Assembly (NCBI GenBank): GCA_015179025.1
Contig: WHUX01000085.1
Location: forward strand, 163,194 to 227,193
Length of the DNA: 64,000 nt
Reading direction: 5' to 3'
Source: Terfezia claveryi
Lineage: Eukaryota; Ascomycota; Pezizomycetes; Pezizales; Pezizaceae
A program made the translations under genes and the position numbers. Shown here in pieces: positions 55,761 through 64,000 of the stretch (position 1 is its first letter; every line of letters starts with the position of its first letter). The notes below the pieces were generated by a model. It worked only from the letters and a program-made list of their open reading frames with translations. It did no database searches and had not been told where the DNA came from.

Positions 55761-56123
55761 TTAGCTCTTTGATAAACGTAATAAAATGCAGGTGGAGCAG
55801 AGTGGGGGCTTCAGGCCAAACCTTTCCCTCCTGGGATGATGGTCCCACCTCAAAACCAACATCCCACCACGGCGGCACACATCGCATTGCAAGATGCGTG
55901 TATCACTGCCGATGATCGGGTAATGCTTCAGAGCCAGCTTGCCTCTCCTTGTGAACACAACAAACGCATGTCTATGCGAACATCCAATGCGCCCCACCAC
56001 AGCTGCATATTCACCACAGATTGGACAGGGGTCAGCACAGCCAGCTGATACAACTTTAGAAGCAAGTTTGCCAATAAAGGAGCTGTACATCCGTACATCG
56101 TACACCAGTATACCAGTACACAT
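55761..56123 (-). CDS. Possible small zinc-binding protein
   Basis: A 120-codon frame has well-ordered Cys pairs: DPCPICGEYAAVVGRIGCSH, LQCDVCRRGGMLVLRWDHHP, KPPLCSTC. The C-x2-C, C-x-H, C-x2-C and C-x2-C spacing looks like one or two structural zinc sites. The true start may be the ATG of MYSSFIGKLASK, because the first codons lie in a TACACCAGTA repeat. I do not recognise the family, and it may be one exon of a larger gene. Confidence 0.35.
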   Translation of the reverse strand: MCTGILVYDVRMYSSFIGKLASKVVSAGCADPCPICGEYAAVVGRIGCSHRHAFVVFTRRGKLALKHYPIIGSDTRILQCDVCRRGGMLVLRWDHHPRRERFGLKPPLCSTCILLRLSKS

Positions 56124-56177
56124 TCTTTAGAAGCAAGTTTGCATCGTACACCAGTACACTAGTACACATATCTCATC

Positions 56178-57013
56178 ATGACGAAATCTTGGAGGCCAAG
56201 ATCTCAGAATGGATGTATGAATTGCAAGAAGAAGAAGATTAAGGCATGTATATCTGGTGTAATCATTGGATTTATCTGCTAATTTACTACAGTGTGACGA
56301 AATCCACCCTCGATGTCAATATTGTGTGAGACGAGGCCATGCATGCACTTACCCTTAGATTCGCCAAATTTTTTTCGTGAAACCAGTGGTGATTGCTCAG
56401 TCTCAAACCAGCATTCTCGATTGTTCGGGCAGGCTTGGTGATAGCGGTCTGCTGCCCGATATGGTTGGACGTCCAATTCCTGGACATTATATGGCTGATA
56501 TGGCTGGATATGGGATTCCTGGACAAGAGATGGCTGGACATATTGCTGGACCCCCGCCAGATTTGTTGGCATAGGTGTAAGCCCATCTCCACATTTTCAC
56601 ATGCTGACTGGCTTAGGGCTAAGGTAGCATGCAACGCTTGCGTAGGGCACCCAGATCGTGTGACCCAATTGGAAACAGAAGTCAAGCAGCTTCAGGAGTT
56701 ATTGTTAAGCCTCAGTGGAAGTGAGGATCATCATTTAGAAACGTGCAATTCAATGGAGGAAGGTGCTGGATATTTTCACCAACAGCTTAATCTCGCTGGA
56801 AGTCAGGAAGGGGCTGGAATTTTTGGTATAGGTGAAGGAACAGATTCTTTAGCAACGTGCAATTCAATGGGGAAAGGGGCTGGATATTTTCACCAACAGC
56901 TTACGATTGGAGAGCACCCATTTAATCTTGCTGGAAGTCAGGAAGGGGCTAGAATTTTTTGTATAGGTAAAGGAATAGATTCTTACCCATTTAAAGTGAG
57001 GCATATACTCTGA
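56178..57013 (+). pseudogene. Zn(II)2Cys6 transcription factor, apparently broken
   Basis: Exon 1 (56178-56243) MTKSWRPRSQNGCMNCKKKK ends IK and joins exon 2 (from 56293) CDEIHPRCQYCVRRGHACTY, together a complete six-Cys binuclear zinc cluster (C-x2-C-x6-C-x5-C-x2-C-x6-C). The 49-nt intron has a TGCTAAT branch site and ACAG acceptor but a GC donor (AAG|GCATGT). Right after the last Cys (CTYP) there is an in-frame TAG at 56356, yet the frame stays open afterwards (DMVGRPIPGHYMADMAGYGI, PGQEMAGHIAGPPPDLLA). Further on, another frame has a coiled-coil-like DRVTQLETEVKQLQELLLSL and a duplicated block (NSM-(E/G)-(E/K)-GAGYFHQQ ... LAGSQEGA), typical of what follows the cluster. Stop, weak donor and frame change together suggest a pseudogene. 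Confidence 0.6.
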
Positions 57014-57369
57014 CATTTGTTACTCTATTTGTTACTAGGCTAACAATACCAAGGACCCAGGTGTGGAGTCTGCCTACCATCCTTGCGATAGAATACCGTT
57101 CGAGGAGTCAGGTGAAGAGATGTCTATTACAGTAGTGGAGACGAAGCTGGAAAAGTTCGGTGGGTGAATGGAGAGGCAAATGTTGAAGATGTAAATATGG
57201 GCTTAAAGGTTTTTACTCCAAGCCTGCAGATTTCGAAGCACGAAAACGAGTATGCCATATACCTCACACAACAGAAATTGACATTCCTAACGAGATTGGT
57301 GTTAATATATATATAAACTGACAATAATACTAGTAACTCCTCCAAACTCCCATAACTCCTCCAAACTCC
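57014..57369. other. Short intergenic region
   Basis: No gene is supported. CTCCTCCAAACTCCCATAA-type short repeats lie at 57335-57400, overlapping the end of the next gene. Confidence 0.35.
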
Positions 57370-58615
57370 CTATTCACTCCCATAACGCCTCCGAACTCCT
57401 AATTGTTGAATTCCTTCCTCTAGTAATTGCGATTGAGTCTTTATCAAAGCTTCAACTTTGGCTTCCAATTCCTTTCGATGTCGCAACTAAAAACATTATC
57501 AGCAAATGTTGTCAGAAAATGTTTTGTTTCACAATAAATTACCAAAGATAGCTCCTTTTTCTTCTCAATTATCAGCAAACGTTGCTCCTCAATAATGCGA
57601 TTAGCCGTCTGAATCATTATCTCAACCTCTACAAACGAGGCGGCCGTTTCCAAACGGAGCCCCTCAATGTTGCTCTTAGTCTTCTGAATCATTTCCCAAA
57701 CCTTTACCAACGAGACAACGATTCCCCCCCCAAGATTGTCAAGCATTGTCTCAACCTCTACCAACGAGGCTGCCGTTACCAAATGTTGCTCCTGAATGAT
57801 GCCCTCAGCATCCTTAATCGTTTCCTGAACACCTAACAACGAGGCGGCTATGATAACCTACAATGATCAGTTTGTGTAAATAAAACTAACATGGAGGCAA
57901 CTCACTGGCATGCTTTCAGCGATGGAACTAATGGGAGAAGACACTTCAGAGAGAATAACAGTCGGAGCAAACTCATCCGATCTGGTTGATATGTTGTCCC
58001 AAGATGTGAAAGATGGTGGATATTGTCCGGGTGTCCTACAGAGCCTCTCCTCCACATCTTGCTCGACCCCACAAAGGTAGGGAGGATTCTCTTTTTTTTT
58101 TTCCCACTCCATCTCAGAGTGCAATTGCACCGACGGAGTTGTGACTGCGGACTTTGTAACCGCGTTCAGCCGTCCATTTCTCCGTTTCCGTGATCGCTTT
58201 CTCCTTTTCTGTGATGAAGATTCCTTATAATTAAAATGTTAGCATCCAAGTGTGGTCATGACGTGCCATGTATGGCAAGGGCAAGTTTGACCAGCTGCTC
58301 AAGGGCCATACGCACCAAGGGGGGTCAACGAGCCGCATGGGTCAGTGGGGTCATAGACAAAGGATATCAACGTGAGGCCTCAAAGAAAATCAAGGAACTC
58401 ACATGTGCCAAAATCTGATCTTTTGCACTTTGTACTTGTTCTGATTGCCAACTTTTTGAGTTCGCTACAATCATATGGAGCCATTTCATATACTGGGCAC
58501 GAATGTATTTTAACCAACATGGGGAATTTTTGAAACCGTTTATACTGTAGACCGAATTTTGTTCAAAATAAAAACCCTCTTCGTCTTCATAAGAAGGGGG
58601 GCAGGGCAGGGACAT
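57370..58615 (-). CDS. Hypothetical coiled-coil, probably nuclear protein (four exons)
   Basis: Exons 58615-58403, 58223-57906, 57857-57543 and 57486-57370 give 320 residues. Every junction has GT-AG ends and keeps frame (introns 179, 48 and 56 nt), strong support for a real intact gene. The N-terminal ~70 residues look folded (MSLPCPPSYEDEEGFYFEQN, SPCWLKYIRAQYMKWLHMIV). Exon 2 opens with a basic run (KRRKRSRKRRNGR), a likely nuclear signal. From about residue 180 to the end is a predicted coiled coil with an internal repeat (VTAASLVEVETML / ETAASFVEVEIMI) and RHRKELEAKVEALIKTQSQL. I do not recognise the family. A minisatellite lies just upstream of the start. Unlike its neighbours it shows no stop or frameshift. 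Confidence 0.7.
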
Positions 58616-59118
58616 GGTGAAAGTAGGTAGGGGAAGTGGTAATGACAGGAAAAGAGGATTGAGAGGTTCGCGTGGTAACGGGGGACAGCGAGGGCAAGGC
58701 AAGGTAAGGCAAGGCAAGGTAAGGCAAGGCAAGGCAAGGTAAGGCAAGGCAAGGCAACAAGGCTGAGGCAGTGTTGACTAGAAATTGGATGTGATGGTAA
58801 GTGTTGTATTGAGAGTGCGAGAGAGAGTTCTTATATACAAGAAAACGACAAGGCCAAGACCGCGCGCTAGGTAACAAAAAAATGGCAAAATCAGGAAAAT
58901 CAACCAAACCAACTAGACTAGCCCTAACCACAGACAAGGATCAACATCCTCCACAGAGCCCTAACCACCAAATCATGGTTATTCGTCATCCTCATCTACA
59001 TCCTCCATATACGGCTGTCCATATCCGTATTTCTGCGGGGCTCTTTTTTGTCTGGTACTCCTTCGGAGTTGTTTTCTTGAAGAATTTAGTGAGTAACTTA
59101 TCATAATGGATGGGTGTC
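58616..59118. other. Promoter-side region with minisatellite
   Basis: Upstream region of the 57370-58615 gene. It contains the AAGGC/AAGGT minisatellite and no gene that I can support. Confidence 0.35.
58694..58757. repeat. Minisatellite of AAGGCAAGGT units
   Basis: About six to seven units of AAGGCAAGG(T/C) lie 80-140 bp upstream of the ATG at 58615, i.e. in the leader or core promoter. Open frames over it on the minus strand (LALPCLALPC) are a by-product. Confidence 0.85.
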
Positions 59119-60888
59119 TTACACAGTGTCAATCTCCTTATTTTCCTCATCTTCCATTGAACGTGTTGGGGAAGAAGGGGACATTGGGGAAGGACCTCGT
59201 ATTGCGGAAGGAAGTGGAGAGGAGGGTTGGTATGGAGCGGGTTCTTGGTGTGGAGCAAGTGGGGAGGGTTGGTGTGGAGCAAGTGGGGATTGGATAGCAT
59301 GGGATTGTTGGCGTGGAGGGGTTGAAGGGGACATTGGGGAAGGACCTCGTATTGCGGAAGGAGGTGGGGAGGAGGGTTGGTGTGGAGCGGAGGGTTCTTG
59401 GTGTGGAGCAAGTGGGGAGGGTTGGTGTGGAGCAAGTGGGGATTGGATAGCATGGGATTGTTGGCGTGGAGGGGTTGAGGACCCTGCAAAGGGTAGAGGG
59501 GATGAGGGCCCTCCAAAGGACCCTGCAAGAGGGAATGAGGGTCCTCCAAATATTTTAGAAGGGGTTGAGGATTGGCATGGAGGGCCTCCAAAGGACCCTG
59601 CAAATATATTGCCTTGTTGGGATTGGTGTGGAGGGGATGAGGATTGGTGTGGTATATTGCCTTGTTGGGATTGGCGTGGAGGCGCTGAGGACTTTGCAAA
59701 TAGATTGCCTTGTTGGGATTGGCGTGGACGGGATGAGGGCCCTCCAAATATTTTGCTTAGGGATTGGCATGGAGGGGATGAGGGCCCTCCAAAGGCTGCA
59801 AATATATTGCCTTGTTGGGATTGGCGTGGAGGGGATGAGGATTGGTGTGGTATATTGCCTTGTTGGGATTGGTGTGGATTGGTTGAGGACCCTCCAAAGG
59901 ACAATATATTGCCTTGTTGGGATTGGCGTGGAGGGGATGAGGGCCCAATAGAAGATGATGCAGATGCAACCCCTTTAGATGGCGCAAAAGAAGAATGTAA
60001 TGCAGCATTTGAATCCACAACAACCTCGGGAGTTACATCCCGATAACGAAGATGACCAAGTGTACTTGCAGATACAGCCCCAGGTCCAGAAGGCAATAAT
60101 TTGCGAGTATGAGACAAATGTTGAGCGATTTGGGAAAAATCTGCGTGTGAGTCATCCAGTATTTGTAGTTGTGGTTGACATGGGTGACATTCAAATGGTA
60201 ACATTGGTCCTCGACCAAGACGCCCAACACGGTCGTTAGGCTCCTGCTCGTCGTCGGAAGCTTTGGGAGTGACCAGACTTTCGATTTTTTTGGTGGGATC
60301 GGCTTTGTGTTTATGTAGGAGTGCATACCAAGGTCTTACTTTTTGGTCAACAAGGCCAATAGCATCCTGATCCCCATAATTTCCTGCTTCATATCGGGCA
60401 AGTAGAAACCGTTTTTCTGCGTCAATTGAGAGACGGAATAATAAGTCTGGCCTAATCTCTTTGCGAAAATTGGTGACATCAACCCAAAACTGACTGTCCG
60501 CTATTTGAATGAAGATGAACTTATGCGTCTTGGGTTTCAAGAGAGTTCCAAGGCCCAACTCATCGTTTTGCTTGAACACAACTCCAATAATAGTCACATC
60601 GATCTGGTTTGGAAAGACAGCGAATTCCACAACCTTAGGAATGTTATTAGCTACCTTATGTTGCTGCCAAGAGCCAATAACAAGTCCGCAATTTTTCAAC
60701 CCATCAATCCTGAATCTGACATTGGGTTCTTGACCCTCCATTATAACAACCGAATATCCGTTTGTGCATCTTCGAAAAGCAACGATTTGCCGGTGCACCG
60801 TGACAGGATTACCAGTTACATAATCGTAGACAAGGTCAGAGTGGGTATTGATTTGCACCTTTTTAACCAGACCAGTATTATAAGGCAT
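59119..60888 (-). CDS. Hypothetical protein with Gln/Ser/Pro repeat tail
   Basis: A single open frame of 589 codons starting MPYNTGLVKKVQINTHSDLV. The first ~200 residues look like a folded domain (KKCTNGYSV-like core, RFRIDGLKNCGLVIGSWQQH, KVVEFAVFPNQIDVTIIGVV, FIFIQIADSQFWVDVTNFRK, RFLLARYEAGNYGDQDAIGL). I cannot assign it. After a linker, residues ~320-580 are repeats of SSPPRQSQQGNIF and of QSPLAPHQPSPLAPHQEPxAP, encoded by minisatellites on both sides of 59500. The frame is intact despite heavy repeats, so it is probably under selection or young. It lies in tandem with the 57370-58615 gene. Repeat tails of this type are common in disordered fungal proteins. Confidence 0.65.
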   Translation of the reverse strand: MPYNTGLVKKVQINTHSDLVYDYVTGNPVTVHRQIVAFRRCTNGYSVVIMEGQEPNVRFRIDGLKNCGLVIGSWQQHKVANNIPKVVEFAVFPNQIDVTIIGVVFKQNDELGLGTLLKPKTHKFIFIQIADSQFWVDVTNFRKEIRPDLLFRLSIDAEKRFLLARYEAGNYGDQDAIGLVDQKVRPWYALLHKHKADPTKKIESLVTPKASDDEQEPNDRVGRLGRGPMLPFECHPCQPQLQILDDSHADFSQIAQHLSHTRKLLPSGPGAVSASTLGHLRYRDVTPEVVVDSNAALHSSFAPSKGVASASSSIGPSSPPRQSQQGNILSFGGSSTNPHQSQQGNIPHQSSSPPRQSQQGNIFAAFGGPSSPPCQSLSKIFGGPSSRPRQSQQGNLFAKSSAPPRQSQQGNIPHQSSSPPHQSQQGNIFAGSFGGPPCQSSTPSKIFGGPSFPLAGSFGGPSSPLPFAGSSTPPRQQSHAIQSPLAPHQPSPLAPHQEPSAPHQPSSPPPSAIRGPSPMSPSTPPRQQSHAIQSPLAPHQPSPLAPHQEPAPYQPSSPLPSAIRGPSPMSPSSPTRSMEDEENKEIDTV

Positions 60889-61149
60889 TTCATAGGAGTA
60901 TGGTAAAGCGGAATCGTGTGTCTAGTGAATACGAACAGAATGAAATTGCGACGCTTTAATATCCAATTAAAAAAGACCAACTGTTGGTACTCAGGAATTG
61001 TAAATGATCAATCCTAAGACATTTTAATTATACGAGAATTGCAATGTTTTAGTAACCAATGAAAAATGGCCAACTGTTGGTTGTCAGAAATAATTGGGAG
61101 TTCAGTGGTCGAGGTTTTTGATGGTGAGACAAATAGTCTCGTGCCATGA

Positions 61150-61495
61150 AATATTCAAGTAGGGGTCTGAGTTACATGTGACATGCGTGGGGAGTTGTAA
61201 AAAATGATGACGTTTTTTGATTGGCATTCTTCAGCCTTTAAGTACATATGCAGATATAAAATCCAGCTCATCATAATCTAAGTGACGATACTAGGCAATT
61301 GGCCCTGCCAATAATTAACAACACCAATATTCAAGCAGGGGTCTGAGTTTACATGTGACATGCGTGGGGAGTTGTAAAAAATGATGACGTTTTTCGTTTA
61401 AGTACATATGCAGATATAAAATCCAACTCATCATAATCCAAGTGACTACCACTCACGATACTAGGCAATTGGCCCTGCCAATAATTAACAACACC
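61150..61495. repeat. 176-bp tandem duplication containing a TATA-like promoter segment
   Basis: Copy 1 starts at 61150 and copy 2 at 61326. Both contain GGGGTCTGAG, ACATGCGTGGGGAGTTGTAA, AAGTACATATGCAGATATAA and CTAGGCAATTGGCCCTGCCA. They differ by three substitutions, two of which are CpA/TpA differences, plus small indels. Confidence 0.85.
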
Positions 61496-61525
61496 AATAT
61501 TCCAATTATATTTTTGTCCCAAACC

Positions 61526-61632
61526 TCCACAAAGCCCAGCTATTCTACAAGTTCCACAAAGTCCAGCTGTTCCACAAGTTCCACAAAGCCCTGCTGTTCC
61601 ACAAGTTCCACAAACCCAGCTGTTCCCCAAGC
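61526..61632. repeat. 27-bp minisatellite
   Basis: Four units of TCCACAAAG(C/T)CC(A/T)GCTGTT plus CCACAAGT. All three frames are open across it, so it may be coding, but no frame is clearly favoured. Confidence 0.85.
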
Positions 61633-62259
61633 TTCACAACCATCCAGACAGACGAGGGAATTCAGAAAGTTCGGATGATGAGATACCTGACTAACGTCTG
61701 TGAAGTAAGCAGTTTTACTTTCCCAGAACGTTCTATGCTAATCACTATCACAGACTCCAAAATCAAAACCGATCCTGAGCCTACCTCCGAATTCGGTAGG
61801 CTAAATCTTCATATTCAAGGTGTGGAGATGCTAAAGTATCAAAGACAGAGAGCACTGACGAAGCGCAGCTTGAAGGAGTTATGCGAGGTTAATTTACTCG
61901 CTTTCTGAGAGAAGGCAAAACCTTTCCAAGCTCTAAGTAATATAAATGGAGCCTTGGTGTTAGGGATTGGCACTTTTTGTTCTCTATATAGATCATGGGT
62001 ATCTCCTACCAATTTTCGTCCTTTGGCACAATAGACACGAGTCATCGTTCATGATTTGTCACCTAAGCACTATGTAAACATACGTTTTTCTTGTGACTCG
62101 GTGGTGCCTCGTTTCCTATGTTGGATAGAAAGATGACATTATAATGTTCATAAGTATTACATAAGTATGGATGCGGTATCGACTTGGCACTGAGAGAGGG
62201 GTAGGATTGAGGAACAGGATTTTTCCAAGAAGCCTCCTTAACTAACATCCATCAACAAT

Positions 62260-62712
62260 ATGCCTAAAGCACACAAACCCCGAAAACAGTCGAATGTGAA
62301 GGATGTTAGTAAGAAATGAGATGATATTCTCCTAAGGCTGAAGCATGAAAATCCTGAGGCTTCGTGGAAGATGATACAAAAGCGGTTCAATGAGGAGACT
62401 GGTGAAGGAAAAAGAATTGAGGCCTTGCAGATGCGTGTGCACCGCAGACAGCAGGAAGGGGTTATATGGAGCAACGATCAGGAGCAGGTTTTGAATGAGA
62501 TAGTTCAACAGGAAACGAAAAAATTCTGGAAAAATGTCAGCAGTAGTATACAGGCTCGGATAGGTTCTTTGGTGAGCAGTCAGTCTTGTGAAAAGAAGTG
62601 GAGAGAAATGAGAATTGCCTCAATTCGAAGGCGCCAAATGGAGTTCCCCCTCCAAAACCCAACACATCTCTCCAAAACTCAAATGGTTCTTGGTCAAGAG
62701 TGGAAGCTGTAA
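62260..62712 (+). pseudogene. Myb/SANT-like protein with early in-frame TGA
   Basis: From ATG 62260 the frame reads MPKAHKPRKQSNVKDVSKK, TGA (62317-62319), then DDILLRLKHENPEASWKMIQ, KRFNEETGEGKRIEALQMRV, HRRQQEGVIWSNDQEQVLNE, IVQQETKKFWKNVSSSIQAR and SCEKKWREM. This is the layout of fungal Myb/SANT-like proteins: a first helix pattern (W)DDxLLxLKxExPxxSWKxI followed by a second W-x4-E-x2-L ... FWKxVS repeat. The TGA sits where Trp is expected before DD. A GTAAGC donor at 62709 could start an intron, but the downstream frame after CTTCAG at 62764 does not join cleanly. Translation could start at a later ATG (62371), losing the first helix. Confidence 0.5.
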
Positions 62713-63179
62713 GCTTTACCCCTTTGAATTGTGTCTAATCTTGTAACTAATCCTTCTGCTTCAGATGACCATGCAGCCTTATTTGGTCGATGGGGAATTG
62801 TTAGTTGGTGATGGGCTGTCTGATTTCCGAGGCTTTGGAGGCGAGGGGGGTTTGTTTTTGGGCGAGGTAGACGAGGGTTTACTACAAGACTCACCAGGCG
62901 AATTACTATCAGAGTTCCCGGGTTTACAAACGAACGAGCGCGAATCATTCGGCAGGTATTTTTAAAATTATTTGTTTTGGGAGGGTTTGATGGAAATGTT
63001 GGTTTTATTTATGTCAACGGTACATATATATTTAAGTTACTACCCCTAATTTACAACCAGATGAGCGCAAAGGTATTTTTAGAATTCTGGGGGTTGGTTC
63101 TATTTATGTCACTTGTGGTGGCAATTTGGGTGATTAAATAAACGTATCAATCCGTCTTTACAACATATCACCATCCATC
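62713..63179. other. Short intergenic region
   Basis: A 66-codon frame at 62765 (acidic, Gly/Leu-rich, starting right after a TTCAG acceptor) could be the last exon of the SANT-like gene but does not join it in frame. Nothing else is seen. Confidence 0.35.
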
Positions 63180-64000
63180 ATGATTACCATTCTGATACCT
63201 GACGTTGATATTCCCGAATATGTTTTGTGCGCCCTTATTCTGATTATTGGAATAATTCTTTACTTTTTATTTATTCAAGCAAAAGTTGTATGTTGTTTCT
63301 TCAAACCAGCCACCATAAGAGTCAAGCGTTTCTTCCAATACAAATTCCTCTTTCGAACTACTGCATACGATGAGGTGCTGGTCATCTTTATTTACCCGCG
63401 TATAACATTGGTTTCTGGTGATTGGCTGTCGGAGTTGGAAAGAATTGGATCAGAGATGTCGCTGATATCACTGAGCAATCTGCTTTTTTGCTCAGTTACC
63501 GAACCCCATTCTTCCGATTATTCGGGTATGAGACAAGTTCAGATCTTCACATTACATCGGCCGTCCTATTACTTGCTACTGCTTTGTTTCACTTATTCCA
63601 TTCGTGGATGGTGAACCTAAACGCACTGATATTCGTTGGCATCGTTGCATTACTGATACTATCCCCTCTTTTACGGTCGCGATTTTACGAGCTATTTATT
63701 CTCCTCCATAAAACACTTGGTCTTGCTGCACCAATTGGAATATCATTCCACATTGGATATGGTTCACTAATCAAAGTGGCTTTTAACTGCATCCTCATTG
63801 GTTGTGTTGTAGCTCCATATTTAGTACGTGGTATTATGATATTATATCATAAATACCACTACACGAAGTGTGAGATAAGTGAATCACCTCCAAATGTGAT
63901 ATGCCTTTCAATTAAGACCACAAAAGCAATGGGACAGTCAGGCCAATACTTCTTCTTAACCCTACCAACACACTGTTTTTATCAGTCACATCCATATTTT
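63180..64000 (+). pseudogene. Ferric reductase-like (FRE) transmembrane protein, frameshifted, cut by window end
   Basis: ATG 63180 opens with a TM segment (YVLCALILIIGIILYFLFIQ). The frame continues to ELERIGSEMSLISLSNLLF and then must shift by one base at a T6 run (63484-63489) to continue as LLSYRTPFFRLFGYETSSDL. In the shifted frame both heme-binding His pairs of the ferric reductase domain are present, each spaced 14: DLHITSAVLLLATALFH and LLHKTLGLAAPIGISFH. The beginning of the FAD-binding domain follows (GQSGQYFFLTLP ... QSHPYF). FREs are plasma-membrane heme/FAD/NADPH proteins that reduce Fe(III) or Cu(II) outside the cell; they are also recurrent cargo of Starship elements. A single missing T, real or a sequencing error, breaks the gene. 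The C-terminal half lies outside the window. Confidence 0.8.

Larger units (their letters stand above)
60889..62259. other. Upstream region with tandem duplications
   Basis: GACCAACTGTTGG-type blocks occur at 60977 and 61067. The larger duplication at 61150-61495 and the 27-bp repeat at 61526-61632 are listed separately. A possible spliced gene from about 61440 to 61910 (GTAAGC donor at 61706, CACAG acceptor) cannot be resolved. Confidence 0.35.

Noticed and set aside
58540..58937. LALPCLALPC-type proteins on the minus strand
   Set aside because: Translation of the AAGGCAAGGT minisatellite; the real gene starts downstream at 58615.
59114..60046. 310-codon plus-strand frame rich in Gly/Trp/Cys
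   Set aside because: Antisense of the Pro/Gln/Ser repeat tail of the 59119-60888 gene.

Overview
The window looks like nuclear DNA of a filamentous ascomycete (Pezizomycotina). Genes are sparse, use ATG starts, and carry short GT-AG introns of about 45-86 nt with CTRAY-like branch sites. The gene types fit: an AA11-type chitin-active LPMO, a Dal5/Tna1-like MFS permease, a BTB-domain protein, an F-box-like Cys-rich protein, and DUF3435 tyrosine recombinase, Zn(II)2Cys6, SANT and ferric reductase families. Most of the sequence is intergenic, with poly-A/T tracts, small inverted-repeat elements and gene relics. No prokaryotic features are present.

Layout. 0-9 kb: sparse, with a family of three related genes (two intact and convergent, one relic between them). 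9-12 kb: a two-exon BTB-like gene and a deleted relic copy of it. 12.7-13.3 kb: a non-autonomous Fot1/pogo-type element with TA target duplication. 14-24 kb: Cys-rich and low-complexity hypotheticals, including a small MCYRD protein and a paralogue broken by a stop. 25-43 kb: the most ordinary gene-bearing part (F-box-like protein, seven-exon MFS transporter, nuclear-looking low-complexity proteins, SAP-like protein, PY-motif protein, secreted AA11 LPMO).

44-64 kb is an accessory, repeat-rich compartment. It begins near a tRNA-Pro(UGG) gene. At 49.35-53.28 kb lies a ~3.9 kb unit with long imperfect terminal inverted repeats that encloses an apparently intact, three-exon DUF3435 tyrosine recombinase, the protein family of Starship 'captains'. 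Around it are hairpin MITEs and a pseudogene whose 114-bp internal duplication differs at exactly three sites, all CpA-to-TpA type. Also nearby are a broken Zn(II)2Cys6 factor, two intact-looking but unrecognised minus-strand genes, a SANT-like gene with a stop where Trp is expected, and a ferric-reductase-like gene with a one-base frameshift that runs off the right edge. Recombinase plus ferric reductase plus transcription-factor-like genes resembles Starship gene content, but the orientation does not prove one element. The long-TIR DUF3435 unit and the RIP-like decay are the most interesting signals.
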